Shown here: one piece after another, positions 9,651-18,161 of the stretch | Layout: the number at the start of each line of letters is the position of its first letter | Numbering within the stretch: position 1 is the first letter of the stretch | NCBI RefSeq assembly: GCF_000621165.1 | Contig: NZ_JHZA01000012.1 | Span: 62,001-126,000, forward strand | Direction: 5' to 3' | Source: Enterovibrio calviensis DSM 14347 | GTDB taxonomy: Bacteria; Pseudomonadota; Gammaproteobacteria; Enterobacterales; Vibrionaceae | Length of the DNA stretch: 64,000 nt | Notes under the pieces: generated by a model | Seen by the model: only the letters and a program-made list of their open reading frames with translations | Databases searched by the model: none | Told to the model about the DNA's origin: nothing | Translations under genes and position numbers: made by a program

Positions 9651-10541
9651 ATGCGATTTACCCTTGTCGGCGCCGGAGCAGTTGGCACTTTATGGGCGTT
9701 GAAGCTGCACCAAGCAGGGCACAATGTTCATCTATGGACTCGCTCTAACAAAGATGTCATTCAATGCAGATTGGATGATCATTCCCCAGCGACATTTACT
9801 GCCAATCAAGCTTTCTTATTGAATGAATCCGACTGCATTCTGGTTTGTGTCAAAGCCTTCCAAGTTGATGCGGCGCTAAACAGCGTGCTGCCCCATCTAC
9901 ATCCCGACACTCCCGTTATTCTCATGCACAACGGCATGGGAACCGCCAGCCAAGCACTTACAAAACTTGCAGACACCCCGTTATTGTTGGCGACAACGTC
10001 GCAAGCTAGCTTACGGCTATCAGAAAGCACGATTCGACACACTGGTGTAGGTGAAACACGCATAGGCGGTGTTAATCCAAGCGGAAAACAATGTGATTTC
10101 ATGGCGGAGGTTCTCAACCATGCGCTCGCCCCTTGCTCGTGGGAGAGCAACATTGAAGGCGCTTTGTGGCAAAAGCTCGCGATAAACTGCATGATCAACC
10201 CATTGACAGCAGTCCATCAAATTCCTAATGGCGATCTCACTCAGCCAGTGTTTAGGGATAAGCTCAGTAAGATTGCCCGCGAAGTTGCCAACGTGATGCA
10301 AGCGGAGGGCATTGATACAAACAGCGATATCTTATTGAAAAGCGCCCTATCCGTTGCCGAGGCAACGGCATCAAATTACTCTTCAATGAACCGTGACATA
10401 TACTTTAAGCGCCCTTCTGAGATAGACGCAATTACGGGATATTTGATTCATTGTGCAACGCGTCATGGAATTGCTGCGTCGGAAAATCAGGCGCTATACA
10501 ACGCAATAAGAAATTTGGAGTCATCCTATGACAACCCCTAG
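9651..10541 (+). CDS. panE: 2-dehydropantoate 2-reductase
   Basis: NADPH-dependent reduction of ketopantoate to pantoate in pantothenate/CoA synthesis. The N-terminus MRFTLVGAGAVGTLWALKL holds the GxGxxG dinucleotide-binding motif. Further family signatures are HNGMG (about residue 106), the LWQKLAINCMINPLTA helix with the catalytic lysine, and the YSSMNRDI segment near the C-terminus. It is 296 residues, the usual size. It overlaps yajL by 14 bp, and panE-yajL-thiI neighbourhood is shared with E. coli, although thiI is on the opposite strand here. Confidence 0.94.
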   Translation: MRFTLVGAGAVGTLWALKLHQAGHNVHLWTRSNKDVIQCRLDDHSPATFTANQAFLLNESDCILVCVKAFQVDAALNSVLPHLHPDTPVILMHNGMGTASQALTKLADTPLLLATTSQASLRLSESTIRHTGVGETRIGGVNPSGKQCDFMAEVLNHALAPCSWESNIEGALWQKLAINCMINPLTAVHQIPNGDLTQPVFRDKLSKIAREVANVMQAEGIDTNSDILLKSALSVAEATASNYSSMNRDIYFKRPSEIDAITGYLIHCATRHGIAASENQALYNAIRNLESSYDNP

Positions 10542-11127
10542 TGTATTAGTGTGCCTTGCCCATGGCACAGAAGAAATTGAAGCAGTGGCAGTCATTGACG
10601 TCATGGTGCGAGCAGGCTTTAACGTGACCACAGCCAGTGCGGCTGAGAATGGAGAGCTGACCCTGACCTGCTCTCGCGGTGTCAAACTGGTTGCCGACGC
10701 GCCTCTGGTTAAAGTGGCTGACGAAGAATACGACTGCATCGTCTTACCCGGTGGCGTTGAAGGTGCGACAAGTTTGGGAGAGAGCGCTTTAGTGTTGGAG
10801 ATGCTTCGTCAGCAGCAATGTGACCAGAAATGGGTCGCCGCCATTTGCGCCGCACCTGCGCTGGTACTGGAGAAAAATAGCCTATTCCCTGACGCACACA
10901 AAGCCTGTCACCCTGCGTTTATCCATCAGATCAACGAGGAAAAACGCAACGCCAAGCGTGTATTCACCGACCATGACCACAAGCTAATCACCAGCCAAGG
11001 TCCTGGTACTGCTCTCGAATTTGCTGTTGAAATTGTATTGGTGCTGGCAGGAAAAGAAAAAGCCAAGGAAGTCACCGATCCCATGGTGATGATCCCGAGC
11101 CTTCACTACGACAAGAAGTTTGCGTAG
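10528..11127 (+). CDS. yajL: YajL (DJ-1/ThiJ/PfpI family) protein
   Basis: DJ-1 superfamily protein associated with protection against oxidative and aldehyde stress; reported chaperone and deglycase activities are debated. The nucleophile-elbow cysteine is Cys107 in VAAICAAPALVLE, with the conserved glutamate near residue 16 (HGTEEIEAV). The domain spans the whole 199 residues. It starts inside the end of panE, so translation is probably coupled. A bidirectional terminator at 11154-11184 separates it from the convergent thiI gene. Confidence 0.93.
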   Translation: MTTPSVLVCLAHGTEEIEAVAVIDVMVRAGFNVTTASAAENGELTLTCSRGVKLVADAPLVKVADEEYDCIVLPGGVEGATSLGESALVLEMLRQQQCDQKWVAAICAAPALVLEKNSLFPDAHKACHPAFIHQINEEKRNAKRVFTDHDHKLITSQGPGTALEFAVEIVLVLAGKEKAKEVTDPMVMIPSLHYDKKFA

Positions 11128-11153
11128 CGACGTTTCACCAAAGAGTGAGGCGC

Positions 11154-11184
11154 ATAAAAAAACCGACCATGGGTCGGTTTTTTT
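11154..11184. terminator. Bidirectional terminator between yajL and thiI
   Basis: AACCGACC (11161-11168), loop ATG, GGTCGGTT (11172-11179), flanked by an A run on the left and a T run on the right, so it can stop transcription from both converging genes. Confidence 0.92.
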
Positions 11185-11243
11185 CATTCTGTTGCTTACG
11201 TCGCGAAGCCTTTAAGGTCGCAGAAAACTATCGTCGTTGGGGT

Positions 11244-12692
11244 TTACGGACGATATACCTTCACATTAGCAAAGCCGTTTTCTTGCAAGTACAACGCTTG
11301 CAGACGACTCATGACGCCACGATCGCAATACAGTAGGTAGGTTTTACTTTGATCTAGGTCGCCGAACTTGGTTGCCAGTTTGAAGAACGGAATATGAACC
11401 ACTTCCACGCCGTCGATCTCAAGCGGGCTATTGTCTTCTTCTTCCGGGCTACGAATATCCAACACCACTGCGTCTTGGGCAATTTCATCCACCAGTTCAA
11501 CATCTGGCGCTTTCTCTTTGCTTTGCTTTTCGATCTCACGAATATCGATAGTACGCGCTTCACGCACGACTTGGTCGAGGATCTCGAAGTTAAACTTGGC
11601 TTCTTCGATCTCTAGCTTTTCTTTCTCAGCCTTAATCGTTGGCTTGCGAGAAATCACGCCGCAGTATTCCGGCATCGTTTTAGCGAAATCTTCAGTACCA
11701 ATCTGACGCGCCATACCGATGATGTCTTCTTTGTCCCAGTTAATCAAAGGACGAAGGATCAGAGTGTCTGTCGAATTATCAATGTGACGAAGGTTGGTTA
11801 ACGTTTGGCTAGAGACTTGGCCCAATGCCTCGCCCGTTACCAACGCTTGAATACCATTGCGCTCAGCCATCATTGATGCAGCACGCATGAACATACGCTT
11901 CAAGATCACGCCCATTTGACCATCTTCAACCTTTTCCAAGATCTCAGCGACAACTGGTTCAAAATCGATAGAAACAAATTTCACTTTTGCCGAAGAACCG
12001 AACTTCTCCCACAAGTAATAAGCTGTTTGTTGAACACCAATCTCGTGAGATGCACCACCCAGATTGAAAAAGCAGTAATGCACTTTACTGCCACGCTTGA
12101 TGTGCAAGTAGCTTGAAACACCCGAGTCAAAGCCACCAGAAATCAAGCTCAACACATCTTCTTGTGTGCCAAGAGGGAAGCCACCCAAACCTTTAAAGCG
12201 CTCACGCACTACGTTGACGTTTTCTTTGTCCACTTCAAGGTGAACCGTGATGTCTGGGTTCTTCAATTGAACGCGTGCAGATTCAACGTCTTGGTTCAAA
12301 CCACCACCAACGTAACGCTCAACTTCGATTGACGTGAACGGATGGTTGCCGCGACGTTTCGCACGCACACAGAAAGACTTACCTTCCAGTTGGTGACTTA
12401 CCGTAGCCGCAACAATCTCATAAATATTGTGCAGATCAGTAAACTCGGTTTGCTCAACTTCAAGCACATGGTGAATACCAGGCGTGCTCGTTAGCGCCGT
12501 TAGCGTAAGCTCACGTTGAGAAGCATCTTTTAGCGAAACCTCGATATGGTCGCGACGGTTAAATACCGCCATAGCAACTGACTTCCGCTTAAGAACATTT
12601 CGGATGTTACCTTCCAGAATTTTCGTGAAGCGCTTCCGTACAGATTCACTTTTGACCATCACCTCAGGGTGAATTTTTACGATAAATTTCAT
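11244..12692 (-). CDS. thiI: tRNA 4-thiouridine synthase / thiamine sulfur carrier ThiI
   Basis: Makes 4-thiouridine at position 8 of tRNA and passes sulfur to the thiazole branch of thiamine synthesis. The 482 residues (same as E. coli) contain an N-terminal ferredoxin-like/THUMP region, the ATP pyrophosphatase loop [11 protein letters not shown] (about residue 185), and a C-terminal rhodanese domain. The catalytic Cys456 is present in [11 protein letters not shown], and the partner cysteine is in [12 protein letters not shown] (about 344). The presence of the rhodanese domain marks the form active in both pathways. It is transcribed alone, convergent with yajL. Confidence 0.97.
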   Translation of the reverse strand: MKFIVKIHPEVMVKSESVRKRFTKILEGNIRNVLKRKSVAMAVFNRRDHIEVSLKDASQRELTLTALTSTPGIHHVLEVEQTEFTDLHNIYEIVAATVSHQLEGKSFCVRAKRRGNHPFTSIEVERYVGGGLNQDVESARVQLKNPDITVHLEVDKENVNVVRERFKGLGGFPLGTQEDVLSLISGGFDSGVSSYLHIKRGSKVHYCFFNLGGASHEIGVQQTAYYLWEKFGSSAKVKFVSIDFEPVVAEILEKVEDGQMGVILKRMFMRAASMMAERNGIQALVTGEALGQVSSQTLTNLRHIDNSTDTLILRPLINWDKEDIIGMARQIGTEDFAKTMPEYCGVISRKPTIKAEKEKLEIEEAKFNFEILDQVVREARTIDIREIEKQSKEKAPDVELVDEIAQDAVVLDIRSPEEEDNSPLEIDGVEVVHIPFFKLATKFGDLDQSKTYLLYCDRGVMSRLQALYLQENGFANVKVYRP

Positions 12693-12774
12693 AACAGGTT
12701 TCGCTACAGCTTCGTTAAAGGCGCGGATTATACATCAAGCATAACGTATTCGAAATAACCCACTCAAAACGACA

Positions 12775-12798
12775 AAGGCAGTGCTTTCGCACTGCCTT
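12775..12798 (-). terminator. Terminator of pomAB
   Basis: AAGGCAGTGC (12775-12784), loop TTTC, GCACTGCCTT (12789-12798): a perfect 10-bp stem just after pomB. On the minus strand it is followed by GTCGTTTTG, a moderate T tract. Confidence 0.75.
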
Positions 12799-12819
12799 AT
12801 GATTCATTAACGCTAAGAC

Positions 12820-13749
12820 CTAGTTTTCTTGTATCGGCTCAATGGGCGATTCCGCAGAAATGGCGTCAGATTCCCTAGGCTTACCCTGCATTACCGCAAT
12901 TTCAACGCGACGGTTTTTCGAGCGATTCTCAGGGGTGTCGTTCGGTAAGCGCGGTGTAGTTCCTGCCATCCCTTCTACTCGCATTCGCATCGGATCAAAG
13001 CCACTGACCTTTTCCATTTCCTGTGCAACAGATACGGCTCGTTGCGCGGACAAGTCCCAATTTGATCGATACAGCTCTGAATCCAAAGGAGTATCGTCAG
13101 TGTGGCCTGATACACGAATGATACCCGGTACGTCTTTCACCAGTTCTGCAATTTGTCGAACCAGTGGCCTGAACTTAGGTTGTAAGAACGCTGAACCTGC
13201 TGGAAACGCCCCGTTTTCGCGGATACGAATGATCAATTGCTGTCCGAGGTTCTCAACTTCGACCGCCCCTTCTTCAACCTCACGTTCCAGTGCTTGAACG
13301 ACCATTTGCGCAGTACTCGACATTTGCTCAGTGTCTTGCTCTTGTTCCTGCATAGACGCTTCAGATGCGGTCGAGCCACCCTCAAGTTTTGCAGATTCAC
13401 GTTGTGAACCGCCCGCCCTGTCTGACTCACCGTCTTGGAAATCCAACGTGCGCTGAGTCATATCGATGGTTTGTTGCATGATCACTTCAATCGGTGTCGG
13501 CTCTGGGCGACCAGGGCGAAACTCCTGAGCAATAACACTCGTGCCTTTCGGGATGTCTTTCACTTCAAGTAAGTTTTGCACACCAAATGCAAACTTCATT
13601 GAGCCCGCGATCTGTTTGAACTTCAGTACATCCATTTCCGAAAAAGAAAGGAGAAGTACGAAAAAGCACATCAAAAGAGACATCAAGTCGGCGAACGTAC
13701 CCATCCAAACCGGGAGACCGGGGGGGGGACATTTGCATTCTTCTTCCAT
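12820..13749 (-). CDS. pomB: Sodium-driven flagellar stator protein PomB
   Basis: PomB and PomA form the sodium-conducting stator of the polar flagellar motor. The single N-terminal membrane helix contains the ion-binding aspartate in WMGTFADLMSLLMCFFVLLL (Asp21 here, equal to Asp24 of V. alginolyticus PomB). A plug/linker region follows, then a C-terminal OmpA-like peptidoglycan-binding domain (about residues 165-295: IRVSGHTDDTPLDSELYRSN, NRRVEIAVMQG). Length is 309 residues. The PPPG at residues 8-11 is encoded by an uninterrupted tract of nine G on the plus strand, a possible slippage site. It follows pomA after 10 bp. Confidence 0.97.
   Translation of the reverse strand: MEEECKCPPPGLPVWMGTFADLMSLLMCFFVLLLSFSEMDVLKFKQIAGSMKFAFGVQNLLEVKDIPKGTSVIAQEFRPGRPEPTPIEVIMQQTIDMTQRTLDFQDGESDRAGGSQRESAKLEGGSTASEASMQEQEQDTEQMSSTAQMVVQALEREVEEGAVEVENLGQQLIIRIRENGAFPAGSAFLQPKFRPLVRQIAELVKDVPGIIRVSGHTDDTPLDSELYRSNWDLSAQRAVSVAQEMEKVSGFDPMRMRVEGMAGTTPRLPNDTPENRSKNRRVEIAVMQGKPRESDAISAESPIEPIQEN
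13720..13728. repeat. Nine-base G homopolymer inside pomB
   Basis: Nine consecutive G on the plus strand (C on the coding strand) encode Pro8-Pro9-Pro10 of PomB. The tract lies 22 bp after the start codon, where a one-base length change would abolish the protein. Confidence 0.9.
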
Positions 13750-13759
13750 TCCAGACTCC

Positions 13760-14521
13760 TTATGCGTCTACATCAACGGCGCGTTTTTTCTCGTTGAGGT
13801 AGTTTTTCAGGTAGCCATCGATAACACGTGGGTTTTGCCCATCTTGTATTGCCAACAGGCCGTCCATTATCAGGCGTCGGTTCATCTTTTCTTGGTCTTT
13901 ACGAAGGCGAAGTTTGGCCGCGATGGGAATCGCGATCATGTTCGCGAGCATCGCACCATATAGTGTGGTCAAAAGTGCAACCGCCATCGCAGGACCGATC
14001 GCCTTCGGGTCATCCATGTTTGAAAGCATGGCAACCAGACCGATCAATGTACCGATCATCCCCATCGCGGGGGCCACATCGGCAAGTGCACTGTAGAATT
14101 GTGCGCCGCTGTCATGGCGCTCATCGGTCATGATGATGTCTTTTTGAAGGGTCATTTTAACCACTTCCGCATCATGACCATCCACCAGCATGTCGACGCC
14201 TTTCTTCATAAAGGAGTTGGTCACTTCCATTTCTTCAAGTGCCAGGAATCCCCCTTTACGTGCGGCGTCGGCCATTTCTACGATTTTAGCAATCAGATCT
14301 TCAGGGTCATCGGCTTTAAACATGAAAGCTTTACCCGCGATCTTAAATGCACCAAAGAACTGGCCCATGGTGTAGTTCATCAATACAACAAAAAGACTGC
14401 CGCCAAATACGATGAGCGTAGAGGGAACATCTACGAACATACTGATGGTACCACCAAGCAACATCGCCATAACGATGAATGCGAAGGCGCCCAAAATGCC
14501 TATGAGTGTCGCCAGATCCAC
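13760..14521 (-). CDS. pomA: Sodium-driven flagellar stator protein PomA
   Basis: Four-helix membrane partner of PomB in the flagellar stator. The 253 residues begin MDLATLIGILGAFAFIVMAM; two N-terminal helices, a cytoplasmic loop with charged residues (LEEMEVTNSFMKKGVDM, LQKDIIMTDERHD) that contacts the rotor, and two C-terminal helices (VAPAMGMIGTLIGLVAML, IGPAMAVALLTTLYGAML) are all present. It lacks the extra motifs of proton-type MotA, and its resemblance to Vibrio PomA is near complete. It is the first gene of a two-gene operon; the promoter must lie in the 14522-14872 gap shared with xseB. Confidence 0.97.
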   Translation of the reverse strand: MDLATLIGILGAFAFIVMAMLLGGTISMFVDVPSTLIVFGGSLFVVLMNYTMGQFFGAFKIAGKAFMFKADDPEDLIAKIVEMADAARKGGFLALEEMEVTNSFMKKGVDMLVDGHDAEVVKMTLQKDIIMTDERHDSGAQFYSALADVAPAMGMIGTLIGLVAMLSNMDDPKAIGPAMAVALLTTLYGAMLANMIAIPIAAKLRLRKDQEKMNRRLIMDGLLAIQDGQNPRVIDGYLKNYLNEKKRAVDVDA

Positions 14522-14635
14522 GGAGCGCTCCCCTTAATTGTCGTAAACGGTGTGTGTAAAAGAGTATGAGTGACGCTATTCACTGACCAAGTTATCGGCA
14601 GCAATGCAAATTGGTTTAGCGTGTATTAATGATTT

Positions 14636-14661
14636 TATACCCAAGTCGTCTCAAGGTGCAG
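14636..14661. repeat. Possible remnant end of the palindromic repeat family
   Basis: TATACCCAAGTCGTCTCAAG followed by GTGCAG resembles the terminal sequence of the elements at 59036 and 61411 (TATACCCAARCAACCTGARG, then ATGCAG), with several mismatches. No second terminus is seen nearby. The rest of the 14522-14872 gap, which must hold the divergent pomA and xseB promoters, shows no other supported feature. Confidence 0.35.
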
Positions 14662-14872
14662 ATTTCGTTCGCAACTTTAAGCTCATTGTTCAATATTGAG
14701 CAAAAATTAGCGAAAATCGAATGTAAATTCCCCTTCGCGCTAGACCGTTTACGTACTGGAGACTAAAACGCCCTTGAAATCCTCCTCAAATACACAGAAT
14801 TTCGCTCCAGCGTTTGACCCGTTTCTGGCGCTGAGTTAACTTCTCCGCCATTCCCTTTTATCTAGGATTATC

Positions 14873-15118
14873 ATGGCTGCTAAGAAACCCGAAAACATGA
14901 CCTTTGAGGAAACCCTCAAGGAACTAGATACCATCGTGAACGGACTTGAGAATGGTGAGTTGCCACTGGATGTTGCACTCAAACAATTTGAACGCGGCAT
15001 TTCACTTGCTCGCCAAGGGCAAAAAACACTGACTGATGCAGAGCAACGTGTAGAAATCCTTTTGGCGCAAGACGACAACGCGCCGTTAGAGACCTTTGAA
15101 GACGCACGCGATGAATAA
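14873..15118 (+). CDS. xseB: Exodeoxyribonuclease VII small subunit
   Basis: Small subunit of the exonuclease that degrades single-stranded DNA to oligonucleotides; its partner xseA is in the same window at 48048. The 81 residues show the family helical signature MTFEETLKELDTIVNGLENG followed by LPLDVALKQFERGISLARQG. The 3' end overlaps the start of ispA by 8 bp. First gene of xseB-ispA-dxs, the same order as E. coli. Confidence 0.96.
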   Translation: MAAKKPENMTFEETLKELDTIVNGLENGELPLDVALKQFERGISLARQGQKTLTDAEQRVEILLAQDDNAPLETFEDARDE

Positions 15119-16010
15119 CAGCAGTTTGAAAAATACGTTGGTGCACTATCAACAACGTAATAATGAACAGTTAGGACAATGGATTGATCGACTCGGTAAC
15201 GCGGATCAACCGCTGATCCAAGCAATGAAATACGGCACCTTGATGGGTGGAAAACGTGTTCGTCCTTATCTGACCTATGTCACAGGCCAGTTATTTGGCG
15301 TTAGCGATGATGCGTTAGACACGCCTGCAGCGGCAGTTGAATGCATTCATGCTTATTCTCTTATCCATGATGATCTCCCCGCCATGGACGACGACAGCCT
15401 GCGCCGCGGGCAACCGACTTGCCACATCGCATTCGATGAAGCCAGCGCGATTCTCGCAGGGGATGCGTTGCAAACTTTGGCATTCAGCATTTTGGCAGAA
15501 GGCTCCCTCTCTCAAGAAGGCGATGCCTATCGTATTCATATGGTGAGAGAACTGGCAACAGCATCCGGTGCGATGGGGATGTGCCTCGGCCAAGCGCTTG
15601 ATTTGGGCGCTGAAGGCAAATGTGTTGATTTAACCACATTAGAAACTATTCATCGCAACAAAACCGGTGCTCTGATACGCTGTGCGGTCAGGTTGGGCGC
15701 TTACGCTGCTGGCGAGAAAGGCGTCGCCTATCTTACACAACTCGATACATTTTCAAATGCCATCGGCCTTGCCTTTCAAGTGCAAGATGACATTCTTGAC
15801 ATCATCAGCGACACTGAAACACTTGGTAAGCCTCAGGGGTCCGATTTAGCTGCAGATAAAAGTACATATCCAGCATTGCTGGGTTTAGAAGGCGCGCAAG
15901 AAAAAGCGTCTCTTCTGTACCAAGAAGCATTACTCGCTTTGCAAGCTATCCCCTACAATACTGAGCAATTGGAGCTGTTCGCCCGATACATTGTCGAGCG
16001 AAATAACTAA
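15111..16010 (+). CDS. ispA: Farnesyl diphosphate synthase
   Basis: Condenses IPP with DMAPP and geranyl diphosphate to farnesyl diphosphate, the precursor of undecaprenyl and quinone side chains. Both aspartate-rich motifs are present: DDLPAMDDD with the downstream RRGQPTCH segment, and QVQDDILD. I chose the ATG at 15111 (299 residues), which overlaps the xseB stop by 8 bp and has a GAAG element upstream; a TTG at 15096 is possible but unlikely. It lies between xseB and dxs and works in the same pathway as dxs and the ispG gene at 54948. Confidence 0.95.
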   Translation: MNNSSLKNTLVHYQQRNNEQLGQWIDRLGNADQPLIQAMKYGTLMGGKRVRPYLTYVTGQLFGVSDDALDTPAAAVECIHAYSLIHDDLPAMDDDSLRRGQPTCHIAFDEASAILAGDALQTLAFSILAEGSLSQEGDAYRIHMVRELATASGAMGMCLGQALDLGAEGKCVDLTTLETIHRNKTGALIRCAVRLGAYAAGEKGVAYLTQLDTFSNAIGLAFQVQDDILDIISDTETLGKPQGSDLAADKSTYPALLGLEGAQEKASLLYQEALLALQAIPYNTEQLELFARYIVERNN

Positions 16011-16039
16011 AAGCAATGACGTTGCGCCAAAACGAATTT

Positions 16040-17902
16040 ATGACTCTCGATATCGCAAAATACCCAACGCTTGCGCTGGCAAATACTCCGGATGAACTGC
16101 GGTCACTACCGCGTGATATCCTGCCTATGCTATGTGACGAGCTACGAACTTATCTCTTGAATTCTGTTAGCCATTCGAGCGGACACTTTGCGTCTGGCTT
16201 AGGCACAGTAGAACTCACCGTGGCACTGCACTTTGTCTACAACACGCCATTTGATCATTTGATTTGGGATGTTGGCCACCAAGCCTACCCACACAAAATC
16301 CTAACGGGTCGAAGAGAAAAAATGCCAACCATTCGCCAAAAAGGCGGGTTGCATCCTTTCCCTTGGCGCGAAGAAAGTGAATACGACGTGTTATCCGTCG
16401 GACACAGTTCTACGTCAATCAGTGCTGCACTCGGTCTCGCTATCGCGGCGGCGAAAGAAGGCCAAGAGCGCAAAGTGGTGAGCGTTATCGGTGACGGCGC
16501 GATTACCGCAGGCATGGCGTTTGAAGCCATGAACCATGCCGGTGATGTCCACCCAGACATGTTGGTTGTGCTCAATGACAATGAAATGTCGATTTCTGAA
16601 AATGTCGGCGCACTCAACAACCACTTAGCACAATTGCTATCTGGTAACTTCTATACCTCTATCCGTGAAGGCGGCAAAAAGGTACTTTCTGGTGCGCCAC
16701 CGATCAAAGAATTGGTGCGTCGTGCAGAAGAACACCTTAAGGGCATGGTAGTCCCAGGCACCTTGTTCGAAGAGCTCGGGTTTAACTACATCGGCCCTGT
16801 TGATGGTCACGATGTGGAAGAATTGGTCAAAACACTGAAAAACATGCGTGGACTTAAAGGCCCGCAGTTCCTTCACGTGATGACCAAAAAAGGCAAAGGC
16901 TACGAACCCGCGGAGAAAGATCCGATCGGTTATCACGCCGTGCCAAAATTCAACCCAGCAGAAAATACACTCCCTAAAGCCAAAGCATCAGGGCCGACAT
17001 TCTCTAAGATTTTCGGTGATTGGCTGTGCGACATGGCAGCGGAAGATGAAAAGCTGCTCGCCATTACCCCAGCAATGCGAGAAGGCTCGGGCATGGTTCG
17101 CTTCTCGAAAGAGTATCCCGATCGTTACTTTGACGTCGCCATTGCCGAACAGCACGCGGTGACGCTGGGCACAGGCATGGCCATCGGGGGTTATCACCCC
17201 GTTGTGGCAATTTATTCGACGTTTTTGCAACGCGGCTACGATCAATTAATTCACGATGTTGCCACCATGAATCTTCCCGTCATGTTTGCAATCGATCGTG
17301 GTGGTTTAGTCGGTGCTGATGGACAAACGCACCAAGGCGCGTTTGATCTTAGCTTTATGCGCTGCATCCCGAACATGGTGATCATGGCACCAAGCGATGA
17401 AAATGAATGTCGCCAAATGCTGTACACGGGTCATAAACACAATGGCCCTAGTGCTGTCCGTTACCCGCGTGGCACTGGCTGTGGTGCAACGGTAGAAACC
17501 GAGATGACGGCTCTCCCTATCGGTAAAGGAATGCTTCGCCGCCAAGGTGAGAAAGTGGCGATATTGAGCTTCGGTACCATGTTACCTGCAGCGCTGGAAG
17601 CGGCAGAAAATCTCAATGCAACCGTGGCAGACATGCGCTTTGTGAAGCCATTGGATGAAGCAATGCTCGACGATCTTGCCTCGACACACGATGTGCTTGT
17701 GACCATCGAAGAAAATGCCATTGCTGGCGGTGCTGGCTCAGGGGTTATCGAGTATTTGATGAAGTCTCGCCAACTCAAGCCTGTTCTTCAGATTGGCTTG
17801 CCAGACAAGTTTATCCATCAAGGAACCCAACAAGAGCTTCACACTGAACTCGAATTAGATGCACAAGGTATCGAAGCGCAAATTCGTCGCTATTTGGGCT
17901 AA
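16040..17902 (+). CDS. dxs: 1-deoxy-D-xylulose-5-phosphate synthase
   Basis: First enzyme of the MEP isoprenoid pathway; condenses pyruvate and glyceraldehyde-3-phosphate using thiamine diphosphate. The start at 16040 gives [14 protein letters not shown], the family N-terminus (620 residues); an in-frame ATG at 16016 adds eight residues without homology. The TPP-binding motif runs from [18 protein letters not shown] to LNDNEMSIS; the catalytic glutamate is in [11 protein letters not shown], and the histidine in [10 protein letters not shown]. Its own terminator follows at 17929. Shares its transcript with xseB and ispA. Confidence 0.97.
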   Translation: MTLDIAKYPTLALANTPDELRSLPRDILPMLCDELRTYLLNSVSHSSGHFASGLGTVELTVALHFVYNTPFDHLIWDVGHQAYPHKILTGRREKMPTIRQKGGLHPFPWREESEYDVLSVGHSSTSISAALGLAIAAAKEGQERKVVSVIGDGAITAGMAFEAMNHAGDVHPDMLVVLNDNEMSISENVGALNNHLAQLLSGNFYTSIREGGKKVLSGAPPIKELVRRAEEHLKGMVVPGTLFEELGFNYIGPVDGHDVEELVKTLKNMRGLKGPQFLHVMTKKGKGYEPAEKDPIGYHAVPKFNPAENTLPKAKASGPTFSKIFGDWLCDMAAEDEKLLAITPAMREGSGMVRFSKEYPDRYFDVAIAEQHAVTLGTGMAIGGYHPVVAIYSTFLQRGYDQLIHDVATMNLPVMFAIDRGGLVGADGQTHQGAFDLSFMRCIPNMVIMAPSDENECRQMLYTGHKHNGPSAVRYPRGTGCGATVETEMTALPIGKGMLRRQGEKVAILSFGTMLPAALEAAENLNATVADMRFVKPLDEAMLDDLASTHDVLVTIEENAIAGGAGSGVIEYLMKSRQLKPVLQIGLPDKFIHQGTQQELHTELELDAQGIEAQIRRYLG

Positions 17903-17928
17903 ACAGGTTTAAGTGAAACACTTCCCCT

Positions 17929-17954
17929 AAAACGGCGCTAAGGCGCCGTTTTCT
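17929..17954 (+). terminator. Rho-independent terminator of dxs
   Basis: AAAACGGCGC (17929-17938), loop TAAG, GCGCCGTTTT (17943-17952), then CT-rich sequence. It closes xseB-ispA-dxs. The remaining gap to 18161 presumably holds the promoter of the next gene. Confidence 0.88.
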
Positions 17955-18161
17955 ATTTAACGCTTTCGAAATAAACACGTCAGTAAATCCCTGTTTACCT
18001 CAGCAAAATCTCACAATCAATACTATCCTTAACTATCAAAAATAACTTTTCTATCAGCGCATTATGATAAAGGATGTCATCATGCTTATGGCACTCACTA
18101 AGCGCTTTTCGCCAACAGCCAGTTCGAGCACTCTTCTCACCCTGTTGAGCAGGGCAAAACA

